The notes under the pieces were generated by a model that had not been told where the DNA came from, searched no databases, and worked only from the letters and a program-made list of their open reading frames with translations. Shown piece after piece: positions 10,693 through 21,559 of a stretch of 64,000 nucleotides of DNA (positions are counted from its first letter, which is position 1; each line of letters opens with the position of its first letter). The DNA is from Biomphalaria glabrata (lineage: Eukaryota; Mollusca; Gastropoda; Planorbidae). The position numbers were made by a program, and so were the translations under genes. The DNA is taken from contig NC_074721.1 in NCBI RefSeq assembly GCF_947242115.1, positions 35,938,754 to 36,002,753 of the forward strand. Reading direction: 5' to 3'.

Positions 10693-13600
10693 CTGAGAAT
10701 TAGAACAATAGTGGTGACATTATATTCATTTACATGTAAACAAATAAATAAATAACTAGATTATATTTATATAACCAACTCCTCCATATTACACAAAATC
10801 CTTTAAAAAAAAACTAAGCTTAACTTAAGAGGAAAAACTCAGCCCTTAAAGCTATATCTATTAAAAATCTACAAGTTATTTCCCTTATTTGATATAAAAA
10901 ATGAAAATAATTAATTACCAATAATTAATTGACTAGATGAGCATATTGTTTATTGATTCATGTTTTGTTAGGTACAATAAGTAATTGCTCGAAAGATGCG
11001 AGAGGGAGAATTTACGTTCACAATTATTTAAGAGGACTAAACCCAACAAATTTAGTCATATCGGTGAAGTAGTTTCCCTTGTTGCTTTTAAACAAAATAA
11101 TGAATTACCATTAATTAGTTGTCTAATTGGTTACTTTTTTAAAATTGATTATTGTCTTGTCTATGTCAATTAATAATTGTGCGAAGTTTCAGCTTGAAAT
11201 AACGCTTTTTACCAGACAGACAGAGTGAGTTGATAAAAGCTTTGTGAAAAGGAATATTCTACTATCTGTATGTCATGTGCAGGAACGAACTTCTCGCAGG
11301 AAGCAGGGTGCTACTTACCATTCCCCTCGTGTGGTAGTGTGCCACCAGTAAGTAGGGCATGGTGAATAACGTGGCGTACATGATCCCCGCCGCGGGGGAC
11401 AGAAGGATGACCGCTATCTTACTGCGTGAGACGGCCATTCCCGCCATTCCAAGCGTGAAGACCAACTGACCAATCACATAGACTTTCTTGGCTCCTAGTA
11501 TGACATAAAAATAAATGAAATGAAAAACTTATTTACTCTTCCCCTAAATTTTCGATTTGTAGTTTAAAATAAAAGTATTTTGTAAAGACATAAAACATAC
11601 ATATAACATAAAACAATGGGTGCCTGGTCGGGATGGTCTTCTCTTTTATTGTGGAATGCGCTTCAGACTGTAGTTACGGAATCTATGAAATTTAGGCATC
11701 CGTAAGTTTAGGCAACTGGTAATTTAGGCACAATGAAATTTAGGCACCCGGTATTTTAGCCACACGGAAATGTTGGCACCGTTAATTTAGGCACACGGAA
11801 AATTAGGCACTCTGTAATAGCGACCTTAATTTTGAACATAGTAAGGTCGCCATATTTTCCGCATTTTTCAAAAAATGTCCGATTGACCGGTGCCTAAATT
11901 TCCAGATGCCCAAATTACCGGAAGACTAATTACTCGGTGCCTAAATTACCGGCGCCTAAAATTCCAGTGCCTAAATCTCCAGACACCGTAGTGACGATGG
12001 TGTAGAGTTCAAACTTTGCTCCTTGTTATCCCCTTCTGTCCAGCAGGAAGTTTAGGTCAGGATTGTAATCTTTAGTTTTGAAGAAACTTGTAGACGTCCA
12101 AAGCTTGTCAAACAAAACAAATTAGGGTAACTCTATGTACCTGCAAACTGCATGTCCAGACCAAAAGCAGCAAATAATAGGGAATAGGGACAATAAGAAG
12201 GGACAAATAATGACTTTTAACTACTTTACAAAACAACGCCTTGATCCAACTTTCTACAAAATTTTCACGCCATTTTTTATAGTGCTAAAAATCTCCATGT
12301 CCAGTATAGAGTAGCATATATAAGTCTATATGCGTAACGTTACAGGAGCTCCTTTTCCTATTTTTCTCATAGAATATTATTTCCCCTTTGTTTTTGTCAT
12401 ATTTCGTGTCAATACATTACCCGTACTTTGTTTTGTTGTCCCAATAGATGCTGCTTTAGATGGGACATCTTTTAAGTAGGAACGCCATATAACATATAGT
12501 GTAGTTTATACTTTGTTAACTATTTTTTTTCTGGGTCAGTTTCTTTTTTTATTATTTCTAACTTGTGTTTCTGTATGTCATTAGTCTATTGGAAATTTCC
12601 ACGATGAACTCAACAATGTCAAGGACGCTGAACAGACCTTGGAAATTGCAACTAAATAAAAGTTACAAATAGAAGAGCATAAAACTCTGATTCTGCTGTG
12701 GTAAAACCATATAACTAATTGTAGTAACTAATAAAAAACAAAGCTTTTCAACACTGCCTTTATGTTGTGCACCAGATACACCAAACAGAATTCTATTTAT
12801 AGGATCTATGCCATGTACTATTTATAGGATCTATGCCATGTACTATTTATAGGATTTCCGTCATGTATGTAGTCTGCACATGTTACTGTAAGCCTTCGTG
12901 TACTTACTGAACCTCTGCACAAGTCTCTCTATCCCGAGAGAGTAGCAGGCACAGGAGAAAGAGTAAAGAGACATTGCAAACGAGCCCAGCCTCACGCCAG
13001 CGTCGTATCTGTCATGGAGGTCAGTGCCCACAGGAGCCATGGGGTCACCGCCGTACACCGACTGACCTGGAAGTAAATAGTAGAAGACAGGAAGGCACAT
13101 AAATAGCACACTTGCACAAACACACACACACGCTTACACATATATGCACACACGGGGTTACACAAATATACATACACATTCTCAACAAATTAACACACTC
13201 TTATATTAACACACACACTTACACTTACAAATAAACTTACACTTACATAAAAAAGCACACATAAATAAACACACACACACATAAATTAATAAGCACACAC
13301 TTACACAAATAAATAAACAAACATTTACAAAAAAAAAACAACACATACATTAATAAAATATCAAAATTACACGAGTAGACACACACATAAACACACAGAT
13401 AAACACACACATAAACACACAAATAAACAGAAATAAATGCAGACACATTTCTTAATTGAACTTGCACATTATTCTTGTATACGCCGCCGGTCGACTAGTT
13501 ATTCTTATACTACAAGATCTCGACTAGACTAGATACTAGACAACTCTCGGAAGATGTGCTTAAAAGAATACCTACGCGTTCAACTATACGTGTGTTAACA

Positions 13601-16244
13601 TTAAAATATCAACATCCTATGTTGCTGTATTCAGTTGTTTTGTTTTTTTACAAATGTTTTTTGCTGATATTTTAATACGTTTAAATCTTTATCATTACTG
13701 TTGTTTTATTTTTCGCTTTTTTTTTCCCAAAACAGTTTAAGAGATATTGGGGGGGGGGGAGGGGGGTTAAAGCAAATTTAGGCATTCAAAGGTTAAAAAC
13801 TTTATTTCATCCAGGAGAGAGCGAACTTCTGAATGAAACATGGAAGAAAAAACAAATCTAACGTAGCTATGTTTGAAGTATGTACACTTTTCCATTTTCT
13901 ACTTCAGCCAGTCACAAAATATCTAATTTAGCAGCCAGTTTAAGACTTCACTGCAGTGCCAACTTTATTCCTCTCAACACGCATAAATCATCAAATCTTG
14001 CACACAGCTTTTTCTTGTACTGAGCATTCATGACTATCCCCCCCCCCCCCCCCTTTTCTCCTTTCTTTTAGACTGACCTACTATGTCGATAGACTATAGA
14101 GTGAGTAGGCTGACCTACAAAGTGAGGGATTTCAGTGACTTACGGAGCCTGTAATGTCCAGGAGTTAGTTCATTAGAATTAATGCACTGATATACAAATT
14201 AATCAGAAGTAGGTTAGACTTCACTGACCTACTAAGCCATTATCTATATTATTATTATATATTTGGAAATCCACTGACCTACAAAGTCGGTAAAGTAAAG
14301 TGAGTAGCAGACCAGAGACATCCAACACAGCAGGTTACATAGACACAGTATCCACATCGACTTGGGCATCCGGATGATGGACTTGAGATAGGTCTTCAAG
14401 GTCACATCCGTCGACACCTCCACCGTATCAATGACATCGCGCACTCCGGCACCCACACTGCTTCCCTTATGCTGAGGGTTCCCCTGGCGTTCCCCCGATG
14501 CTAGAGACCCGTTGCATTGATAGGACTGGCTCAATCCGGATCTCGAAGGGGGAACCCGACTTGTCGACGTGGCCTTGCTGCTATTCTTGCTCTGAGCGTA
14601 GCTCGTGGCGCTATCGTAGATCTGTGGGCTATTTAGGGAAGAGACTTCAATCGATCTGATTTCTGGAATCGTAGAACCTGATGCGCTATTTGCGGAGCGT
14701 GCCTTTGGATAAACGGAGTCTCCATAATTGATTTCCTTAACTAATTGATTTTCAGAGTCTTTGTTCAAATTTGTATCGTTGTGAAGATTGTCAGAGACTG
14801 TCCAGTGGCGGTCACTGATATTGGCTATTTGGTGTTTGTCTTTGTCCGCCTCACTATGTGAGGTGAGGTCCGCATTTTGTTTGCGAAGGGCGTTTTTGTC
14901 TGTTTCACATAGCGCCCCGTAAGAAGACACCCTCTCCACTCTGCCTATGTCACTCCCTTCTGTTTGTTCTTCTTCGCCGGAGGAGGAAGTGTCTTCGTTT
15001 GTAAACTTTCGGTATTTAGATTTGCCTACTTTCTTTTTCACTTTCTGAAGTTCCGATTTCTTGATGCTTAAGTCTTTGAGCGGGATTTCCCGAAAAGATG
15101 TTAACGTGAGCGTGACGAATACAAAGAAGGCTATGAGCACAACAGAGAAGACTACACGAATATGTCCGCCCAATGCTTCGCCAAAGCTAGTTGCATTCCA
15201 GTCGATTCCTCCCATAATATATCCTACTGTACCGCCCAGTCCTGCCATAACGGTAAACATGGTCAGCCCAGTAGGGTGGTCTTCGGGGACGCAGACATCT
15301 AAAAGGTACGCCCTGCAAGGTGACTGACAGGCGTCGCAGTTGAAATCAAGCATGGCCACGCCCAGAATTGTAAATATTATACCCCAAAGGTGATCAGGAG
15401 GCAGCGTGAAAGAAAATCCCAAGCTGGATCTCTTGGGGATGAGATCTTCTATACTGGAGTTTAGATGAGGTCTGGCGTTAATTGTTTCGTTTCCGGAATC
15501 TCCGATCCAAATCCCAAGAATCTCCCCATTGGGAACCAATGCTAGTCCTAGGATGATCCCAATTGACATGATTATAATGAAAGGTCTTCGTCGTCCCAGC
15601 TTAAAGCTGCATCTGTCGCTGAGCGATCCCATTATAGGAACGAGGAAGAACCCCAGAATAGGGCTGAGGCACCACACCATGGTCATGAGAGATGGAGGAA
15701 CCCCGAGCTTCAACAGGATGGGGCTTACGAACGCCGTCTCAGCGGCGTAGCAGAGTTCAATTCCGCAGACGGCGGCACTTATTCTGATAAGCTGCATCTT
15801 AGTTTTTCTGAGCGGGGCTCCGGTCTGTTGGTCGTGGAGCTCCTTCTGGGTTACCAGTCCAGCCAGACCGAGGCCGACATATTGGACGTAAGGATTGCTT
15901 TTAACAGTCTTTAGCGCTCTGAGAATGCCCGCGTCCATGTCAGGATCGAGATGATGTCTCTCTACGGGATCGGAGTTTGAACGACCCCTGCAGAGTAAAG
16001 AGCATCTGGCGTCAAGGTCGTTTTGGGGCTCTAGCCTTGCATCAACGGAGGTAGTCGCCCTCAATCTGACCTCATGCTCAGCTGGTAAGCGTTCTTGGAC
16101 ACGAGAGGCAACGTGACAAGAGTCGCCGTCGAGTGTGCCATAGGTTGCGTTACTCTCATGCTTAGCTGGAGGTAACTCCTTGTTGTCATCTGGCGATGGA
16201 GAACCGCTAATCTCCCTTGACACTAAGAGTGAAGTCCTCTCGTC
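10465..16244 (-). CDS. SLC45: SLC45-family proton-coupled sugar transporter (3' four exons; 5' exon not found)
   Basis: Major-facilitator transporter of the SLC45 family (animal relatives of plant sucrose/H+ symporters; SLC45A1/A4 type), expected to move sugars with protons across a membrane. Exons on the minus strand: 14279-16244, 12908-13066, 11319-11494 and 10465-10692. All internal borders are AG/GT, phases agree (1, 1, 0), and together they give 842 codons plus a TGA. Family marks: a first-helix block ELCYAAETAFVSP, the loop 2-3 motif LGRRRPF, a DFNCDACQSPCR helix, a long polar and serine-rich cytoplasmic loop of about 230 residues in mid-protein, then the second helix bundle ending at VTYLDL. 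Human SLC45A1 and A4 are about 750-770 residues, so length is compatible. The first exon here opens at a pyrimidine-rich acceptor, with no convincing ATG at its start. An in-frame Met at 15938 exists, but translation more likely begins in an unseen upstream exon. Family assignment is firm; the paralogue is not. Confidence 0.93.
11319..11494 (-). CDS. SLC45: SLC45 gene, third exon in the window
   Basis: 176 nt with acceptor CATACTAG and donor GTAAGT. It codes for RAKKVYVIGQLVFTLG through VAHYHTRGM, covering helices 9-10; the GIMYATLFTMPYLL segment matches the 'TLPY' helix of the family. Phase 1 in, phase 0 out. Confidence 0.92.
11675..11993. mobile_element. Fold-back element made of inverted short repeats (in SLC45 intron)
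   Basis: The left arm carries about seven AATTTAGGCACCCGG-like units; the right arm carries the same units inverted (CCGGTGCCTAAATTA). The arms meet at a GCGACCTTA...TAAGGTCGC hairpin (11820-11850). The outer ends also pair (TTACGGAATCT against the complement of AGACACCGTAGT). It lies in the intron between the second and third SLC45 exons of the window. Confidence 0.8.
12784..12860. repeat. 25-bp tandem repeat, three copies
   Basis: CTATTTATAGGATCTATGCCATGTA type units in the intron, close to the acceptor side of the SLC45 exon 12908-13066. Confidence 0.85.
12908..13066 (-). CDS. SLC45: SLC45 gene, second exon in the window
   Basis: 159 nt, phase 1 to phase 1, acceptor TTCCAG and donor GTAAGT. 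It codes for the segment beginning GQSVYGGDPMAPVGTD, which matches the family's conserved 'V(F/Y)xGDPxAP' loop after helix 7, then YDAGVRLGSFAMSLYSFSCA (helix 8). The join with the previous exon reads YFTDFVG|QSVYGGDP, as expected for SLC45 proteins. Confidence 0.92.
13100..13460. repeat. CA/ACACATAAA-rich low-complexity tract
   Basis: Intronic ACACAC and AAATAAAC runs. The minus-strand ORFs read Cys/Val/Tyr-rich simple repeats and are not genes. Confidence 0.85.
14279..16244 (-). CDS. SLC45: SLC45 gene, large coding exon (N-terminal half and central loop)
   Basis: Encodes about 655 residues. First comes a polar N-terminal region of about 145 residues, then six likely membrane segments (block CYAAETAFVSP, motif LGRRRPF, block DFNCDACQSPCRAY). 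A long hydrophilic loop follows, rich in Ser, Lys and Glu (SSSGEEEQTEGSD), and then the start of helix 7 (MWILCLCNLLCW). The upper border is a CACTAG acceptor preceded by a long pyrimidine tract on the minus strand (reverse complement of 16245-16275). An in-frame TAG in the acceptor shows that this reading frame cannot extend upstream without splicing. The lower border is a GTCAGT donor, phase 1. Confidence 0.93.
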
Positions 16245-16529
16245 CTAGTGAACGAAACAAACAGAAAAACAGATTTAGAAAATTGTTTTAAAAAAAATTA
16301 CAATTGGTTTGAAAAGGTGTTGAAGACGGTCGTTGACTTGTAGCACCAAACTTCTGGTAGACAACTAAACCGTTGTAGGCGTAGTATATCTTCACTTATA
16401 AAACTTGAAATAACGTGACTAACTTCTTTGTGAACAGTATTAAATACAACTTTTATTAAAATACTAGCAGGATATGACCCGCGGCCTGCGGGCCTTACTT
16501 TGGATATTGCCACGAAAATAAAAGTAGAG

Positions 16530-16870
16530 TGTGAAAATGGGTTTACCCGTTCAGCCGACATGTTCATGTCCAATATAAAAAAAACTAAGAAAATGGGTTT
16601 ACCCGTTCAGCCGACATGTTCATGTCCAATATAAAAAAACAACTAAGAAAATGGGTTTACCCGTTCAGCCGACATGTTGATGTCCAATATAAAAAAAACT
16701 AAGAAAATGGGTTTACCCGTTCAGCCGACATTTTCATGTCCAATAGAAAAAAACTAAGAAAACGGGTTAACCCGTTCAGCCGACATGTTCATGTCCAATA
16801 GAAAAAAAAACTAAGAAAACGGGTTAACCCGTTCAGCCGACATGTTCATGTCCAATATAAAAAAACAACT
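16530..16870. repeat. 57-bp tandem repeat inside the Helitron-like element
   Basis: Six units with GGGTTTACCCGTTCAGCCGA and GTTCATGTCCAATATAAAAA. Each unit includes the short palindrome GGGTTTACCC or GGGTTAACCC. Confidence 0.9.
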
Positions 16871-17145
16871 AAGAAAACGGGGTTACTTGGTTTGTGAAGA
16901 AGTTTCGTACTTAAATAGAGATACCATTAGAGATACTTTAAGTCTATTTGTAGGGCCCTTCGGTTGTGGCAGGGACATTAAAGATACACTTCGGTCTCCG
17001 CTATGATCAATGCCAAGTGTTATCAAGATTGGTCTAACGGCTTTGATTTTTATTCGGGACATACATACATACATAGGCTACATACATACATACATACATA
17101 GGCTACATACATACATACATACATACATAATACATACATGCATAC

Positions 17146-17901
17146 TGTTATAAACCTGGTGGTGGCACAGATGGGGGTAGTGGTGTGTATGTAGTCAGCC
17201 GACGCAAATCGCCCCAGGCCAGCGCTAGACGAGCGGTCAACCGTGACGAGTTACGACTGTCAGCCGAGTCGAGTGTCAACAGGACATTTCGGGAAGGATC
17301 GCAGCGTCACGAGAGTTGTAGTCATCTGACCACCTAGAAACGTCGAGCGGCGTTCTGTCCGGTTCTAGAAGGCCAGTAGGGACCCTATATAAAGAGCGGA
17401 GGTGTCGCAGTCAAGACGGTCGAGAAAAGGGGCTCAATACAGCAAGGTTGAGAAAGCGGGTTCACGACAGGAGTTCAGAACACGGTCGACTACAGCACAG
17501 TTCAGCGGTGTGGTTCTGTACGGAGCATTACGACGGTTCAGTGCGGAATACTATCAGGTACAGTTGAGACGAACGGCGTCTTGATCCTGGTCTGTGATCG
17601 AGTCCGACACAACGAGCTTAGTGTGTGAAGTCAGTCCTGAACTGTTGAACCCAGTGCAAGCCCGGAACGAGACGGAGAGGCCAGTGCAAAAGACTTGATA
17701 CGGCGGAACGGTGTTATCGGAGAGATATTTGTTATCGCAGAGCTATTTGTACTGTTCTACGTGCTGCCAATTGTACAGTATTGGCTGTTATTTATGGACA
17801 TTAAACCTTTACGTTATTTTGGAGCCCTGACTTGTCAAGTTCTTTAAGTTGGTGGTGTATGGTGCAGTTTGCAGAGAGCCTGGATAGTGAGATTCGTAAC
17901 A
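17146..17901 (+). mobile_element. Solo LTR fossil, Ty3/gypsy-like (family B)
   Basis: 756 bp from TGTTATAAACC to ATTCGTAACA, with a 4-bp ATAC duplication on both sides (17142-17145, 17902-17905). A TATATAAAG box near 17386 and an ATTAAA signal near 17800 suit an LTR promoter and poly(A) site. It inserted in the (TACA)n region of the Helitron-like element. Its last 35 bp resemble the LTR ends at 59978 and 61595. Confidence 0.8.
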
Positions 17902-18424
17902 ATACATAAGCCTTACTTTCTGCTTTATATTATAGATAGACAAAATCAACTTGTGATGAGAAGCAATAAATATAGCAGACTTTAAGTAATACTACAAAAC
18001 GGCATTTTAAACACAAACTAACTCACTACAATAACACATGCGTATCCTTTTAGTCTGAGGTTCTGGAGTCGTCTCTCTTCCCTCAGACCGCTGACGACAA
18101 CGCCACCTATCTTGCATCATTCAGAACCAATCGTTAACTTCTTCCCACCGTCACCATAGAAACACTAACACACACACACACACTCTCCATAACAAATGAA
18201 CACTATTCTCATATTGTGTGTTGCTGTGGTGATGGCCTGGAGTGCTGTTAGGGGCTAAGCTAATCATTTCACCGTTTATGAATAGTGTCATGTGATAGTT
18301 GCTCTGTCGTTGTTTATTATTTGTTACGATCATCAATAGTGGTAGATGTCACGATCAAACTTGATGTCAAGATGTCACGTTGAAGCACAATCAATGATCG
18401 TAATTGCCGAGGATTCAGAAATCG

Positions 18425-18560
18425 TCAGTTGATAAGATGATCACCTAGAAGTTGCTAATTGATAAGATGATCACCTAGAAGTTGCTAATTGATAAGAGGA
18501 TCATCTAGAAGTTACTAATTGATAAGAGGATCATCTAGAAGTTATTGGTTGACAAGACGA
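18425..18560. repeat. 31-bp tandem repeat, about four to five copies
   Basis: Units of GATAAGATGATCACCTAGAA type with GTTGCTAATT linkers. Confidence 0.85.
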
Positions 18561-18564
18561 TCTA

Positions 18565-19100
18565 AGTATATTATTATATATTCAATGAAGAAACTTCTCT
18601 TCGACAAATACAAATACTTTAATTCAAAACTTGGAAAAGCTATTCACAAATAATTACAATGGTTAAATATACTTCAATAAAATAACTGATCTACACAATA
18701 ATATAATTGAGTTCTAACACTAGACTCTCGTACATGTTATCTCTAACACGTTCCACACAAGACTGCCGCAATCTAGAATCTTCCCCGGACTCTAGAGCGT
18801 AATCACGTGACCAATATCTCTACGCTGCAAGGCCAAACAATAAATGCAGCTCAAAGTACAATAATTAATATTTCTAACCAAACACATTCACTCCAAAACA
18901 TACGTTTGTTGCGTGATGGAAAATCCCGAGGTGGCTGAAGTTCTGGTAACCTTGGCTAAAAATAGATACAGTGTACGTGACATTATTATTGTTATAATTA
19001 TAATTTATACTTTAAATTACCGTTACCACTTACAGTATTATTACTTTTTGCATTGTTTTCATTTTGATTATCTTGAGTATGTCAATTATGTGTATATTTT
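18565..19100. other. No gene seen
   Basis: AT-rich. 18600-18860 has an LTR-like or promoter-like composition but no ends I could define. Confidence 0.35.
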
Positions 19101-19106
19101 TATTAT

Positions 19107-19400
19107 CTTATCTTATATATAAATAAATAATACAGACGTTACTTCAAAAAAGAAGATGATTACGTCCTACGCGTCATGCATTCTGTCATGCATATTAACC
19201 AATGACTTAAATTCTGCCAAGTCACTGGTTTTCCTAGCTAGCTCAGGCAACCCATTCCATGCTCTAATATCACTAGGGAAGAAGGAGTATTTGTACAAAT
19301 TTGTCCTAGCATATGGAATGAGAAATCTGCCTTAATCTTTGTGTCTTTCTGAGTATTTGATTAAATTTTGTTTTTGTATTATGTTTCAGTGTTCAGTGTT
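19107..19400 (-). mobile_element. CR1/L2-like LINE, 5'-truncated 3' end
   Basis: Reverse complement codes for the RTNLYKYSFFPS-IRAWNGLPEL type C-terminus, followed by a 3' UTR and a (TAAGA)n tail. The same 3' end is found at 27545-27765, 44625-44900, 45495-46000 (plus) and 52097-52370 (minus). Confidence 0.8.
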
Positions 19401-20750
19401 TATGATCGCAGTTTTCCACAGGATTCAAACTAGGTTTGAAAACCAAGCGCTTCACCCCTCTGCCAACAAATTGTGTAAATATAAAGTTTAAAGTATTTAG
19501 TGAAGAAAATGTCAATCTTGGATTCTACTTGTTATCAATGCACAATGTCATCTTATATTGGATTACGAAACACAATTCTCAAAAAATAATGTGTTTTTTT
19601 TTAAATAATTTTAATTCGTTTAAAATTAGGGGTGTTTTAGTGACTACATCTAGAATCTAGTTTATTTCCTTAAGACTTGGGCTATATCTGAAGAAGAGAA
19701 ACGCAAAGTCTAGTACATGTTTATTAAGCTAGATGGTTTCACTATTTAACCGAGTTTTATTTTCTTACCTCTTACGTTGAAAACTTACTCATTCCTTTTT
19801 TTTTAAATATTGGAATGAAGCAGGTTGATATCGCGTGCTAGTCTAAAAATAGCACCAAGGCGCAAGAACTTTTCATGTTTGTTAATAGATTAGCTGACTG
19901 GAGTTAACGCACTTGTTCGACTAGATGCCATCTGAATCATTTTCATTTTTACAAAGCATTAAGCATGTATCAATTCATTCTGTCTGTGTCTTAAAAAGTT
20001 TGAACCCATTATTTTCCCACATCCAATCTCGGATCAAGATGAAATTTCGCACACTTATTTCTTGTCCATGGCAAAATAAGAATTAATTTTTAAAAAATTA
20101 ACCAATTAGTTAATTAACAATTGGTAATTAATTATTATGTTTGGTATGGGAGAAGGATAAGAAATTGTACTTGACATGTTGAATTAATCCCCTTAGTTTG
20201 TGTGGAGAATCAGTTCGGTGCTTAAATGTTTGAAACTAACAAAAGATAACTACAAAACCTTCTATTTTAATAAGCACTTCGCTGGCACAGTGGTTAGTGT
20301 GTCCACCTGAGGAGGCCTGAGCTTTTGAGTTCTTCTTTGTCACCCTGCTCCTTTACCAACTAATCCAGACAAGCGATAGGATCATATCGAATTGAGAAAG
20401 CCGAAAGCATGAAAATGCGCTAAACAAAAACAATTGGTTAAAAATATTTCTAATTGCGTAGATTCATTATTGTTAGTCCAGAGACTAGATCCATTACAAA
20501 TGCAATCACATGACAAATAGTGCATGCGTTATGAATAAGAAGTATTTAGACAGCGCATTTGTTAAAGTGCTAGCTATTAATATCATCAAGTATCTCTACC
20601 ACATTAAAATGATTCAGATAAGTGTATTATTTTCAACCTTTTTTTTCTTTCGTGCATAACGTGAGTCGGAAGTTTATAAATAAAGTTAGCGGGCAACGGA
20701 AGTGATGCACAATCTACGACCCGCTGACCACATCCGGCCAATGTAGTGAT

Positions 20751-21303
20751 TGTTGTGGTCTGTCGTTGCTAGTAAACAACTAAACCGAATTAGGCGTATT
20801 ATATTTTAACTTTAACTGCATCACAAACTAAGAGATTAGAGACAGGGTTACTGCAGCGATTGATCCCCTTGATGACCTGCTAACTAGCCAAAAATCTATG
20901 GCCATATTACAAGGTCTTCGGGGATCGCAACGACCTTCCTGCAGGGAACAGTACCAGGAAAAAGAAGAAGAGGCAGACAGAGAAAGCGATGGGAAGACAA
21001 CATAAAAGAACGGACGAACCTGGCATTGAAAGAGGCTCTAACTAAGGTAAAAGACAGAGAGGAATGGAGAAAGACTGTCGAAAAATCTTACATGGTGTCC
21101 TACAGAAAATGGATAGATTTAGGTAAAGGTAAAAGGTAATTTTAACTCATAGAACTTGAATTAACTTGAACTAAATACAACTTCTATTACAAAAAACAGA
21201 GAAATTCAACTTGAGAAGAAATAAACGTAGATATTCAAGCAGATCTAACTCAATAATAAAAACATGTCTTTACACTCTGGCTTCCTGGAGATGTCTCCTA
21301 TTC
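20751..21303 (-). mobile_element. LTR fossil, family A remnant, split by an RTE-like LINE
   Basis: 20751-20811 and 21139-21303 match the 3' and middle parts of the family A LTR. A piggyBac-like MITE abuts the far side. Degraded and old. Confidence 0.5.
20812..21138 (+). mobile_element. RTE/BovB-like LINE, 5'-truncated
   Basis: Codes for GKRRRGRQRKRWEDNIKE and ...DREEWRKTVEKS, the known C-terminal signature of RTE/BovB-type reverse transcriptases. It ends in a GGTAAAGGTAAAAGGTAA tail. A 9-bp ATTTTAACT duplication flanks it (20803-20811 and 21139-21147). Confidence 0.85.
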
Positions 21304-21555
21304 TTAACTCTTTCTCTCCTAATTGACGATACCATCGTTGAATTGACCCCATTAAATTAATTTTTGATGTTTAATTAGTGTTATATGAAAAGAGCTTGCA
21401 TTTCCCTTTACTTGTATACCAAAAATAAAACATTATGTGATAACAAACAACAACAACGTTATTGAGGTTCAATCATAAAAGGCTTATAAATAAGTAATGG
21501 GCAAAATGGATAATTCAGTCGGAACGTAAAAATAATTACGGAGAGAAAGAGTTAA
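21304..21555. mobile_element. MITE with TTAA target duplication (piggyBac-like), long copy
   Basis: TTAA at both ends (21304-21307, 21552-21555) and inverted repeats CTCTTTCTCTCCTAATT / AATTACGGAGAGAAAGAG. A shorter derivative with the same ends is at 42332-42412. TTAA targeting is known for piggyBac elements; the family is inferred from that alone. Confidence 0.8.
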
Positions 21556-21559
21556 CAAA

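Larger units (their letters stand above)
16464..17936 (-). mobile_element. Helitron-like element inserted in the family A LTR
   Basis: The minus-strand 5' end is TCTATAATATAAAG (TC start preceded by A, at 17936). The 3' end has a CCCGC-AGGCC-GCGGG hairpin and CTAG at 16464-16467 followed by T, so insertion was between A and T as the family is known to do. It contains the CCAATCTTGATAACACTTGGC-like conserved segment, (TATG)n, and a six-unit 57-bp tandem array (16530-16870). About 713 bp remain after removing the LTR inserted in it. Non-autonomous. Confidence 0.75.
16318..18194 (-). mobile_element. LTR fossil, family A (solo), split by a Helitron-like element
   Basis: The two halves (16318-16463 and 17937-18194) together make one LTR of about 400 bp on the minus strand. 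Its ends read TGTTATGGAGAG... and ...CGACCGTCTTCAACA. A TATA-like box and an AATAAA-type signal lie in the order expected for U3-R-U5. No internal region is attached. Old. Confidence 0.65.

Noticed and set aside
13243-13467. Minus-strand ORF of repeated YVCVY
   Set aside because: Translation of CA-rich simple sequence in an SLC45 intron.
18913-19122. Short ORF MMENPEVAEVLVTLAKNRY
   Set aside because: The codon pattern collapses into AT-rich sequence after about 20 codons; no splice context or family match.
20280-20350. tRNA-like sequence GGCACAGTGGTTAGTGTGTC
   Set aside because: No acceptor stem or proper T arm; perhaps another SINE head, but not a gene.
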